Below are positions 10,160 through 20,992 of a DNA stretch of 64,000 nt, in pieces (the stretch's first letter is position 1; each line of letters starts with the position of its first letter). Source of the stretch: Diphasiastrum complanatum (taxonomy: Eukaryota > Streptophyta > Lycopodiopsida > Lycopodiales > Lycopodiaceae); assembly GCA_029204225.1 (NCBI GenBank), contig CM055112.1, positions 26,239,922-26,303,921 on the forward strand, in the 5' to 3' direction. The translations under genes were made by a program, and so were the position numbers. The notes under the pieces were generated by a model, which did not search any database, had not been told where the DNA came from, and was given only the letters and a program-made list of their open reading frames with translations.

Positions 10160-10452
10160 GGTAAGAAGTGTTTTCGAATGATGTGGGAGCCTATAATGGA
10201 TTACAAGTCCATGTTTCGATTTATTGTCGAGTTTATGTTGGTTCCCTACTTCGGATGGAGCATGCAAATCCTCACCCTTCGACTAGATGCTTCATTATTA
10301 CGCATTCTTTTCCTTTTATATGTTGGACATGATTGGAGATGAGATTTCGACTACTTCGGTGCGAAGTTTATTTGGTGACGTGAAGTTAGGACAACAAGTT
10401 GCATTTTTCTCTTTCGAGAAGTTACTTCATGTTATGTTATGCATTTCCATTT

Positions 10453-10460
10453 AAGGAGGG
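10453..10460 (+). other. Polypurine tract of copia A
   Basis: AAGGAGGG lies directly before the 3' LTR, where the plus-strand primer of an LTR retrotransposon is expected. Confidence 0.75.
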
Positions 10461-10939
10461 TGATGGAATGTAAATGGAGTTGATTACATTACCATAGGTT
10501 ACTTTGACCCAAAAGGTCGAGAGTTGTGTAACCATGGTCATTTATTATATTAGGCCTACTAAACGTAGAGTTAGCTAAGTTAGTATGAAATTAACTTGGT
10601 AGGGACTCAGGGGTCCACTAGGCCTAATTGTGACATTAAGTACCCCAACTTGACATATTGGAGGTACCTTATTTTTTTTATGTAACTTATAGAAAGTTGG
10701 ATAGTCAATAGTCAGGTAGTTGGATAGCCAATAGTCATGAAGCTAGATAGTCATCTTGGACTATATATATGTGTGCATCCCATTTGTATGAGACACTTTT
10801 ATAAGCAATATTGACTATTCTCCTTGGCTGTCCACGAGTTTCTACAAGAGGGTTTCTAGCCATCTTTCTCTTTCTTTTGAGAATGCTTTGTGTGATTGAA
10901 TAGTTAAGATCCTAGATCCTTAGGCTTCTATTTCCTACA
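10461..10939 (+). repeat. 3' LTR of copia A
   Basis: It starts TGATGGAATG and ends CCTACA, matching the 5' LTR along its length. One difference is an extra short duplication around the words GTTGGATAGTCAATAGTC near 10690-10730. TTCAC follows immediately at 10940. Confidence 0.9.
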
Positions 10940-10944
10940 TTCAC
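10940..10944 (+). repeat. Target-site duplication TTCAC, right copy
   Basis: Matches TTCAC at 1358-1362 and marks the right boundary of copia A. Confidence 0.85.
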
Positions 10945-13900
10945 TGCCCAAAACTGGAGAATCCATTTATTTGGATAACTGGCATGCCTTTCAAATGGAT
11001 ATACCAGATTCACACATGACTTTGTGATCTAAGCAGAAAGATTAACATGGTTCACCATCACATTGTAACCCACCTAGTTTAGTGATAAGCTCGTAAATCG
11101 CTCCTATTCCGAGAGTGTTAACTCTAGAGATAAGCTTCTGTCATCCATGTGTTAAATTCTACTTCTAACATCACAAATTACATCCCAATCTTCGGGATAA
11201 TCTCATGGTTGCGAAAACATCTGTTATGAATTCAATTAAATGAATTCTAGATAATTCCTAATCGGTATTATGCAATTATTCCCAAGGATTTTCAAAAACC
11301 CTAATTGCGAAATGCATTTTACAAAGCACACTTACTATCCATGATGTCTACTCTACCCCCCTTACGATTTTCAGTCCCCTGAAAATCTCATTCTGCTAAG
11401 GTACAAAGAAGGTTCTGAGACATCATAAATGTAAAGTGAATTATTGTAGGAAAAAGTTTGAAAAAATTCATCTCCATCAGCAAGTTATCCTATAATTGGG
11501 TTGAATTCACTGATGCACAAAAATCATCACATAGTTGCTTAATAGCACTAATCTGATAATTTGCATATACTTAACCGTAGGATTACCTCATGAACTTTAA
11601 ACAGTTCATGTCACTTAGCAACTTTTCCAATCAAAAATTTGGACCGTACTCTTTTCATCAACCAACATGGCATTACTTTGTCAATATCTGAAACCGTCAA
11701 AAACTCAGAACATGAAATTACATGAATGTAAATCTCTCAAAATTGGATTCCAATAATGTATCCAACAAATTCCTTTGTCAAGATAAAGAGTCCAACCCTC
11801 ATTCATTCTGTTTGGCCATTTCATATTATCTGACATTTTTAAATTTAAATTTGACGAGTATCTTGCACAAGCATTTGCTTGACCCGTTTGTAATGATCAT
11901 AATCGATTAGAATCTTATCAGGCAAAATAACCGATTTCGAAGTTTGACCAAATTTGAAATTCAGCATAAAAGGAAAAAAAAATTCAGTTTTGACTCTCTA
12001 TCTGGGAGTACCCCACTCCAGATATAAAAATGTCGTTATTGAAGTAAGCTGCCGACAAATTACGTGTGCTAGGTATAGTAGAATTTGCGGTTCCTTTATT
12101 CAATTTTAAATTATCTATAACCGGGAAATAATTTAGCTTTAGTGAAAACTCTATGATTGAATATGACTAAACAAAAAACTCAGTATGGTCAGTTCACTAA
12201 TCTAAATTCATTTCATAGATAACGAAAAAAAATTGAAATCTCGAATTTTCTTAAAAAATTTGATTTTAAAGAAATTTACTCAAAAATTCTGACGAAAATA
12301 CTGTGAGTACAAAAGGCAATCGAAATAAAAAAATCGATATACTGTTTGATTCGTGATGTCACTAATCCAATGTTAGACTAGCATGCAAGCGCACGACATC
12401 AGTCACGAAACGTCATTACGGAATTGTTTTACCTAAAACATAGTCACTTAGAATCCAGTAGCCATTCTCACTGGTCTATGACAGAACCGTGAGAGTACAT
12501 GCGTATAACCACTCAAAACAATTGTAGATCTACCATGCATGTCAAAATAATTATCAGAATTGCCATGCAACCAATTTCCACAAGCACAGTACACTAAAGT
12601 ATGGGAAAAAGTAAACATGCATCAGAACAATTCGAAATTTTTGCAAAATTTACACTAAAATAGCAAAATTTTCGACGGTGATATCTTGAGCTACAGTGCA
12701 CCAAAATTGGTCTCTGTAAAGCACAGTACAAAGGGAGAGTGTGTTAGCAAGATGATTGCCACATTATCCTGCCCACATGCAAGCTGTAAATGCATATAAA
12801 ACAGTAGGGGGGCTCACTTTTTCAAGGTAGGTTTATCAAAAATCCTACTACAGCCCAACATGCCTTCAATCAAAGGTTACAAGCACTCTACTAAGGTTCA
12901 TTAAAGTGCCATAGAAGCTTCAAACAGGTCCAGCAAGCAAGCATAGGTTCAGATCCACCAAAAATAGCTTTTATGGAGGGCGCCAACAAGCATAAATTCA
13001 GAAGATCGGTGCCTAAGCCTCCCACCACCGAATTGGGTGCATGAGGGCTCAGATTAGACGGAATACTACCTATCTTTCAAACTGTATACAAGTTTAGAGG
13101 TTTCAGATCTACTTTCGAGATTCAAGCTCAAAAATCATCCAAAATACACTAAAATTTGAATTTTTGAGGCCCTTAATGGTGACTGATTCCTACCAAACTT
13201 GGTAACGGCTTCTGGACAGCTTCAATCCACACATGAGAACGTGCATGCAAAGTTTCATACATGGATTTTAGAAAAACTTCCAAAATAGTGAAAAATCCAT
13301 CAAAAAACCTTTTTTTTGACCATTTTTCGCCTTTTGCGGCAAGATCTTGTGGATCTAATCCACATGCTAGTGCAATCAGGCCCAATCTATTGTATTTTAT
13401 CTAGATGCAAGCACAAAAAGTTTTGATTTTGCTAGATCATAGCTCTTACTATCCATTTCTAGTTGAAATCCTCAAAAACAAGCAATTTTTGACTAGAACA
13501 TACCCTAGAACCGTAAATCTTGGAAATTTTCAGCATGCAATCAATAAATCAGCATTTAATGTTTTCCTAACTGAAGGTACACTTGCTGGGAATTTAGATC
13601 TACAAGAAGTTATGAGAAATACAAGAGAAACTCCGAAAAACCGTCATAAACTGGCTAAAATTGACAATCCCCATATTGATATGGAGAAAGCCAATATATG
13701 ATAGATCTTAGCAGCATGCAAGTGGAAGTATTGATAGAACACCTACTTGGAAGCTTAATCCACCACCAGGAAGAGAAAACGAATTGTCGACGAAAAGCTT
13801 CATAGCTCCAATTCCTTCGATCTTTTTAAGCCTTTCTATGATACCATTGTAAGGAGAAGCATCTCCAAGATCCTGCTTACAAGACACACAACAGTGGAGC

Positions 13901-14379
13901 CAAACCACCCAACCATGCAGTTGCTACTGATCAATCTCCAATAGCATCTCCCCCAATGCCAGAGGATAGGATGCAGGTGTAGAGAGAAGAACCTGGCAAT
14001 GAAATCTCACAACAGGAATGGGAGTAGTTCGAGTTTCTCCAATAGGAAATGCCCTTGCTTTACCTGTGCATGTGCCCATGCAAGCGTATAATAATCCCGT
14101 ACATGCAAGTCATTACTATTGATACTCTACACCATGCCAGTAGCTGTCCTAACCCATGCAATAGCTGCACAAGTCAATATGTGTGACCGGGTCCTCAGTT
14201 CGGAATAATGAGGCATAGCCAATAATTCCGAGTACTGGAGTACATGTATTCAAGTCTAAGACTATGCCGAATCCTATATGCAGGACGTGGACATAACAAT
14301 TTGCCTTTATGAGGTTTAGAAGGAAAGGCTAGAGACGCGACAATGTGGAGATATGTGATAAGGAAAGCAGCTTGTGATT
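10945..14379. other. Unrecognised sequence between copia A and HY5 region
   Basis: No family motif was found on either strand. Short frames at 13173-13385 (minus) and 13405-13701 (plus) lack features. The minus strand near 13837-13848 reads TGGTATCATAGA, which resembles a decayed copia primer-binding site, but no gag follows convincingly. The missing first HY5 exon and its promoter could lie here or further left; I could not identify them. Confidence 0.4.
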
Positions 14380-15660
14380 CAATTGGACTACCATGGGGAA
14401 AATAATGGAGTAACTTTCTTGCATATTAAATTTTTTCAATATTTTTTGTGCACACTTTGCCTGAGAGATGATAAGATAATGCCTTCCTCAACTCCTAGGC
14501 AATAGTGCAGCAAACACAAATCTTTCATTTCAAACTCGCAAGAAAGATTTTTTTTTAAATAAGCAATAAGTTTCTTATTGCTTCCTATGATGAGTAAGTC
14601 ATGCACATAGAGCACAACAACAACAAAGTCTTCACCTTCGTTGAAGACAATACAAATTGCAATCAGACTTACTCTTTTTTAACCCTTGCTTTGCAAAGTA
14701 CTCATCAATTTGGCTATACCAAGCCCTTGGCACCTGTTTGAGTCCATACAAGGCTTCTCTAAGCCTGCAAACTAGGTGCTCTTTGCTTGTTATCTTAAAC
14801 CCCTGTGATTACTCCATATAAACCTCTTTTTGAAGTTGTCCATTGAGAAAGGCACTTCTGACATCGATTTGATGGACATCCCAATCAAAGTATGAGGCTA
14901 AGGCCAATACGGTCCTGATAGATGTCATCTTAGCGATAGGTGCAAATGTCTCATGATAGTCTAGCCCCTCTTGTTGGGCGTAGCCTTTCACCACCAACTC
15001 GCCTGTGAAAAAACTGTTCCTCGTCTGCTTCTAGAATTGTGAACATAAGGTCAAAGTTAGTCTCTTGTCTCTCATGAGACCTAAGAGATCTTTTGGCACC
15101 CTGTTCACTGCTCCCTACTTTGTCCCTCTTTGATTGTTTCCCATTATCATCTGGAATCAATCAAGGGTAGGAGCTCAGTGGTTCCATCTTTCTCTTGCTC
15201 CTATACTTTGGGTGAATGCTCTTCGTCAAACGTGATGTCTCGACTTAGGCCTTATTCTCGAAATACATAGGTCTTCTTACCTTAGCTATACCCCGAGAAG
15301 ATACACCACGAATTTTGCATCAAGTTTCTACTGCAAGTCCTTAGGTATGTGTGCGTATGTTGTGCACCCAAATACTCAAAAGCTGCCTTGGGCTTGTTGC
15401 TGCTATACGCTTCTCAGGCATGATTCCTTCAATCGCTTTGGTTGGGCTTCTATTCAATCAAAACACAACAATTGGTACAACTTTTACCCTATAAAATATT
15501 CAAGGCTATGGAAACAATACTCCTATCACTTACTATTTCTCCCATTGAAGCAAGCTGGTCCATAAGATCCTTGACCTTTGTACCTTTTACTCGAGAAGTC
15601 TTCCATATTCTGCTGTATGATGATGATGATGATGGCGAGCTATTCAATGAACTCGGTCAG
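14380..15660 (-). mobile_element. Decayed Ty1/copia fragment H
   Basis: Read on the minus strand it shows a gag scrap (VKDLMDQLASMGEIVSD near 15500-15565), a remnant of the integrase end (YVFRE and SRDITFDEEHSP near 15195-15275), an integrase-RT spacer, and RT sequence from 15010 to about 14385: VKGYAQQEGLDYHETFAPI, DVHQIDVRSAFLNGQL, REALYGLKQVPRAWY, then YVHDLLI. The RT active-site motif, normally YVDD, reads YVHD. Protease and most of integrase are missing and stops are frequent. No LTR was recognised. Confidence 0.8.
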
Positions 15661-15679
15661 AGTTTCATCAAATTGTGGC

Positions 15680-15681
<2 letters not shown>

Positions 15682-15768
<87 letters not shown>
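15682..15768 (+). repeat. (TG)n(GA)n microsatellite before HY5 exon
   Basis: About 43 bp of TG repeats run straight into about 44 bp of GA repeats. The tract ends only 21 bp before the acceptor of the HY5 exon at 15790. The open frames across it are repeat artefacts. Confidence 0.95.
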
Positions 15769-15770
<2 letters not shown>

Positions 15771-15789
15771 AATTTTTGCTTTGCTGCAG

Positions 15790-17425
15790 GAAATAACAGC
15801 GATTCAGAGGTCAGGCGTGTACCTGAAATGTCTGGAAAAGCTAATGCAGCAATTGCCAAGGCAGCTCATGTGCCAGGTCCTCAGGCTTCTCTTCCTTCTA
15901 GGAAGAGAGGAGGGGCTTCAACTGACAAAGAACATAAGCGCATGAAAAGGTCTGCTCTGCAGGACATACAGGCCCACCTCCCAAATAAAAAAAAGCATCT
16001 AGTCACAGGTTTTTTCTGCAATGCACAAAGTACTTTATATGTAAGGAGGTCCAAGCCTAGAGTCGAGCCTCCATGCATTTTGATAATGCTAGGTTAGTCA
16101 TGTTTTATCAGAGATGGCCGCTTGATTTGGATATTCTAGTTTTACTCTTAACTGTTTCCAGGCTTATTTCAATCAAAAGAACATGTCAAATGCACCTACA
16201 TTATATCCTCTCAATATTGTGGATGATTCTCCCTGATATGCAATAATGGTTTCCTGTGTAAATCACGCAAGATCTTTTGCCCTCATTTCCCATATCAATC
16301 ATTCTGTCAAGAGGATTTTCCCATACATATCTTCCTCTATTAACTATTCGATGATAGTATACATATCTTCCAGATCTGCGAAACAAGATCGTCGAGATGA
16401 GATTTGTCAAGTGGAAAAGTTTCAGTACAGCTGTTGAGCCAGAATTGTCAAGATGAGACTGGCTAAGTGGTAAAGTCTCAGCATAACTGTCGAGGCAGTA
16501 TGTGAAGTTATGAGTTGGTTACTGAGCATGACTTCTCAAAATTTTGAGTTTATGCTGGCACATGCACGTATTCTTGATTGTTGTTATGAAGCGTCCTTCA
16601 AGGAGCTCATACGTCTTGAGACTGGTTGAAGGTTATAATGCAGGCATAGCATAAATTGATGTACTTATTAAATAGGTCTACTTCTGCTGTGGTGCTGAAC
16701 TCTTTAAGGCCCCTTTATTACTTTGGTTGTCCTTTTTGAAGTCCACCCTCCAGCCTTTGGAGATGTATACATTATACCAACTTATGGTTGGGTAATTAAT
16801 GCTTGTTGACTTATTTTTTTTTTCTTTTGTGCTATTGGGTGATATATATATTTTTGACTTCTTTGCTGCATGTGTATGCTTTACCATATCACATCCAAAA
16901 CTCTCAAATTCAGTTATTGAGTTTGCATATATTCAAATTTCAGAATGTGATATGAAACTTCTACACCAAAGGGACAAGATTTTTTGACCTGTTTGGTGGT
17001 ATGACTCTTTGATAAAGTTTTCAACATGAGCATGAGAAACACAGGTTCCAAGTGATAATTTTATTTCAAGTTATATTCTTTTTGTGTCGGTTGGCAGACT
17101 TTAGACACTCCAGACTGCTACTTCATCATCAAATAGGTAACACAATATATGCTAATGAGAAAAGTATCTTTCTAGCTTTGCTCTATGGTTAAAGTCAATT
17201 TTAGATTGTTACGGGGAATCTTGAAATATGTTGAATTTACGAAAACATAAATACTTTGGCTGGATGGTGCAGGCTACTAAGGAACCGTGTCTCAGCTCAA
17301 CAGGCAAGGGAAAGAAAAAAGGCGTATCTCAGTGAACTTGAAGTGAAGTCGAAGGAGTTGGAGCAAAAGAATGCAGAATTACAAGAGAGAGTCTCGACGT
17401 TGCAACGTGAAAACTTTATGCTTCG

Positions 17426-17466
<41 letters not shown>

Positions 17467-20400
17467 CGCACACAAACACAGCTATGTAGGCACAAACATC
17501 CACAATATGCACATCTACTGTAAGTGCAGTTAGGTCCCTCATGTGCTGAACTCCACTAAGAAGTTCGATATAAATTTGAGACTAGGAAAGGATTCTGGTT
17601 GATGAAGTTGTTGATAATATTTAAGAGTTTATTAGTCAAAGAGCTACTCTGGCAAAAAGGAATAACAAGAACAAAGCTCTTGAAGATATCTTACAAATTG
17701 CGACAATACAGGAGCGTAAAGACTTAATAAAATGACTTAATAAGATTTTAAAATAGGCAGAAATTGGAGGCGTAGAACATGTATTGATTGATAGGAAAAG
17801 GTTAATTTCTTCTTTTATCCAGCTTGGGTGATCAATCCATTTGGCATGCCAAGTCAGTCCTGACCCATGAATATGTAACCAATTTAATGTTTAGCCACCC
17901 CATACCCCAGCCATGCCTAGATGGTCCTTTGGACTTGACCTTAATCACTGCCCGTTGACTTGGTCAATGCATGACGGGCCTAATCACTTGATCACCTATA
18001 GTGATACACCCAAGGACTTGGGTGCCTATCACTAGGGTGTGTGTTGTGGCCTGCCATTGGCAGTCACTTGACCCACTTGGTCCTCACTCTCTAGGGTACA
18101 TTAGGGCCACTACTGGGGCCTTACAAATACTATCCACTTTATGGCTTCATCATCACCTTCTAGTACTGCTACAATTATTTTGTCTTAGTTCAATTCATAG
18201 TAATGGGGAAACGTTTTTCCCGGATGCTTTGTTCGCTGAAAATCCGACCTATGTAAAGATTTGAAGAGAGATTATCCATGTGAGAAGAGACAGGAAGGAA
18301 AACATGGAGAAGCAGTTGTAATTGATTGATAGAAGAACAGGAAAATCGAAAGCTGCCTTCTTATAAAGGAAGAAGAGTGAGTGTGAAGAGAGGTGCATTG
18401 GAGGAGATGTCATTCGATATGCTTGATTGTAAACCTGCAACTATTATGGTTGAGTAAAGTAATAAATAGAAGCCTTTTGGTGCTGAAAAAAAAGTGAATG
18501 AGATTGTTGTTAGATGTTTGGTTGGGAGCCTTACCTATGTTGCTACCCAATATTTTGTATGCGGTTGGCATCATTAGTCGGTTTATGACTAATCCAAGAG
18601 AATCACATTGGTGAGTTGCGAGATGCAAAGAGAATACTTTCATATCCTAAGGGCACTGATTTTAAAGAGGCATGTGCCTTTCCTTCGTAGTAAGACATTT
18701 CTTTGTTGTCCTGCAAAGTCTCCAATAGTCAACAAGGGACTGTTATGGGCTGTTCAACACTTCGCTGCCCAAAGTGTTCCCAACATGGACCATGTTGTCC
18801 ATAATCTTCCGCAGGCTGTTCCTGAAGCATAATGGATTGCTCATGATGTAAAATGGGCTATAAATGACCAAAAGAAGATGACTGAACCTGTTGTCCAACG
18901 TCTTCATCATAAAAATTTGGCAAACTATCAAGAGATGCATCAACGATGGCGTCATCAAAGCTGTCTCTCGAAGAGGTATGGGATGACATAGAAGATTCTT
19001 CAAGTAATGTCTCCAACCAAATGCTCGCTCTTAACACTTTGAACAAAAGTACTAAGTGACACATGCTGACTCCCTCCTTGATTAGTACAAAAAGGTTCCA
19101 AAGAGTGCTTGAATTTTTCAGCCTTTGCTAAAACATCAAATTGAAAAGGTTTCGCATGAAACTTTTGACTAATGCATCCATCATATGCATCAACTTGCGG
19201 TGACTTGAAAAAAGAAGATTGTTTCAACATCTGCTCAATGTATCGTTGTTGAGAGATGAAGATTCCAGCCTCATGTGGAAGATCAACAAAAACCCAAGTG
19301 TGGTTCTTCATGAGTGAGTTGTACTCTTCTTGCATCATATCCTCCCAACGTTTTACTCCTCTGGCCTACACATGAAAAACAAGTTCTACTGCACCATCCT
19401 TAATAGAAGTTAGAGCAAAATCAGAAAAATCAGCAAATTCTACTGATTTAGTAGAGGCACGAGTCTTCCCTTCATAGAAATGATCCACTTTGCTGTCCTG
19501 CAAAGTCTGCAACAACCATTTAGGGACTGGTTTGGGCTGTCCAACAGCCTTACCTTTGTCAACACTTTGCTGTCCAAAGTGTTCTGAACTTGGACCTTGC
19601 TGTCCAATGTTTTCCGAACTTGGACCTTGCTGTCATAGTCCCTACCAAGTTAATTCATACTAACTTAGCTAACTCTAAGTTTAGTAGACCTAATATAATA
19701 AATGACCATGGTTACACAACTCTGGACCTTTTGGGTCAAAGTAACCTATAATGTAAGCAATTCCATTTACATTCCAACATTGGCTGCATATGGCTCAGAA
19801 AACTCCCAAATGAATGCAAAGAAAATGAAAGTGAACCAACTTCTATCTTTGTGATAGTCAAAGTTGCATTCAAGTTGCTAAGAATTTAGCATTTAAGGTT
19901 GTGCTACACATATTGAGGTTCACTATTACTTTATTCAAGAGAAGTTACGAGCAAACTCGAACTCATTCATTGCTCTAAAAATGATCTAGTAATAGATATA
20001 AGCAATGAGAAATTTGAGAAGCTTAGATTTTTAATGGGCATCAAAGAAACTAGCTATAAAAGCAGAGACTTGTAGAAATAATGACTAAGTGTATGCCTTG
20101 CAAGGTTTCACACATCTCTTTGTCTATTCCTAAATTAACTTGGACCCAGTGGTGTCCTTGCTATTTTATGGAATTATGTAGAATTCTTAATTAGTTTGCT
20201 ATGATTAATGGCTGCTGATAGCTCAAGCGGAGCTCCAACAAAGATACCTGATAGAAGGATGGAACTTCCCTACAAAGAGCCCAAGACCCCAAACTCATAA
20301 CTAACAAATGAATCACCTCAGTTACTATTTATATTAAGCAAAAGGTACCTCCCACAATCTATTAGCTTGTCATAATGTTATTGGGCGTATAGTATTGTAG

Positions 20401-20992
20401 GGTCCTCGTAGTGTGTCCTCTTTATTGTTGTACTTCTTGCATGCCCAGAAGAAATATCTCCACAGTCATGGTATCAGGCATATTGAGGCACTAAATAGAA
20501 TAAGTAAATGATATACTAGAACGGATACTAAGTATGAAGTTCCTTTGTGTGTGTGTGTGTGTGTTATAAATACGTTGTTTCATTTAATGCATTTTATTTT
20601 GTATTTTTACATTTATACGGGTAGATTCTTTATTAAAAACGTTTACACTTGTGTACTCAAGTTGATAAGGTGTATCATTTACTTTGACATATTTCACAAA
20701 CAAAACATAAGCTATCATACTTGTTCAGAGATGCAGGGTTTCCTCCCCAAGAAATTTGTCTTAAAATATGATTTGGCATTTGTACGTGAACGTTTCGAGT
20801 GACATTCTGAAAAATTTATGCACAGAACATAATTAACATTCTTGAACGCTCATGATGCTTTCTGTATAGCTGAGCTCAAATCACTTAGAAACTTGTGTGC
20901 AGTGGCAGTAGTGTGTGAAAGTGGATTTCTAAATTTTATCATTTGGTGTGCAGATTGTGAAGAATACGACCTTGAAAGCTGACGGTCGTTAG
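15790..20992 (+). CDS. HY5: HY5-like bZIP transcription factor, last three coding exons
   Basis: HY5 is a nuclear bZIP factor that drives photomorphogenic genes and is degraded through COP1. Coding exons read here are 15790-15949, 17273-17429 and 20954-20992; all introns are GT-AG and the frame joins exactly (phases 2 and 0). The first exon carries the COP1-contact motif ([11 protein letters not shown]) and a basic lead-in ([10 protein letters not shown]). The second holds the basic region and zipper ([19 protein letters not shown], with heptads continuing to ENFMLRQ). The last gives [12 protein letters not shown] and a TAG. The upstream exon, expected to supply the start and a serine-rich N terminus, was not found; the first split codon needs one base from it. 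Intron 3 (3.5 kb) carries copia debris. HYH is the alternative name. Confidence 0.85.
17430..17463 (+). repeat. (CT)n microsatellite at HY5 splice donor
   Basis: The donor of the bZIP exon reads CAG/GTCTCTCT, and the CT repeat starts inside the donor itself and runs for about 30 bp. Its length could affect U1 pairing, though this is inference. Confidence 0.95.
18440..18650 (+). pseudogene. Copia RT/RNase H junction fragment
   Basis: Plus-strand frames encode words typical of the copia RT end: [37 protein letters not shown] and [12 protein letters not shown], with frame changes. It lies in HY5 intron 3 and abuts element C at about 18651 in the opposite orientation. Confidence 0.7.
18652..19783 (-). 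mobile_element. Copia element C, relative of A, in HY5 intron 3
   Basis: Minus strand, beginning with a truncated LTR (19783 to about 19636) that matches the start of the LTR of A, then a Gln-rich spacer with repeated GQQGPSSE words, [17 protein letters not shown], and the RT start ([20 protein letters not shown]). After FVDLPHE the sequence jumps to [16 protein letters not shown], so nearly all of the RT is missing. It continues like the tail of A ([11 protein letters not shown], a single copy of the 30-residue unit, then FGQQSVE and [12 protein letters not shown]) and stops at about 18652. Most of the LTR, gag, protease and integrase are absent. Confidence 0.8.
19636..19783 (-). repeat. Partial LTR of element C
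   Basis: The reverse complement starts TGTTGGAATGTAAATGG and follows the first about 148 bp of the LTR of A, ending at TTGGTAGGGA, where internal element sequence begins. The rest of the LTR and the primer-binding site are lost. Confidence 0.8.
20545..20564 (+). repeat. Short (TG)n microsatellite
   Basis: About ten TG units within HY5 intron 3. No other structure was seen near it. Confidence 0.9.

Larger units (their letters stand above)
1363..10939 (+). mobile_element. Ty1/copia LTR retrotransposon A, with nested element B
   Basis: This is a two-LTR Ty1/copia element of about 9.6 kb including a nested insertion. In order it has a 5' LTR (1363-1835), an initiator-Met primer-binding site, gag, protease, the integrase N-terminal half, nested element B (3860-9260), a residual tail coding region, a polypurine tract and a 3' LTR (10461-10939), flanked by TTCAC. 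The integrase C-terminal part and nearly all of the reverse transcriptase are missing. Because relative C (18652-19783) lacks the same RT block, the deletion probably predates insertion and this is a non-autonomous family. Stops and frameshifts make the copy inactive. Confidence 0.9.

Noticed and set aside
13173..13701. Two adjacent ORFs of 70 and 98 residues
   Set aside because: No family features, and composition like the surrounding non-coding sequence. They may be part of an unrecognised element.
15578..15859. Open frames across the (TG)n(GA)n tract on both strands
   Set aside because: They are repeat translations (CVCV, RERE, THTH). The only real coding part is the HY5 exon that starts at 15790.
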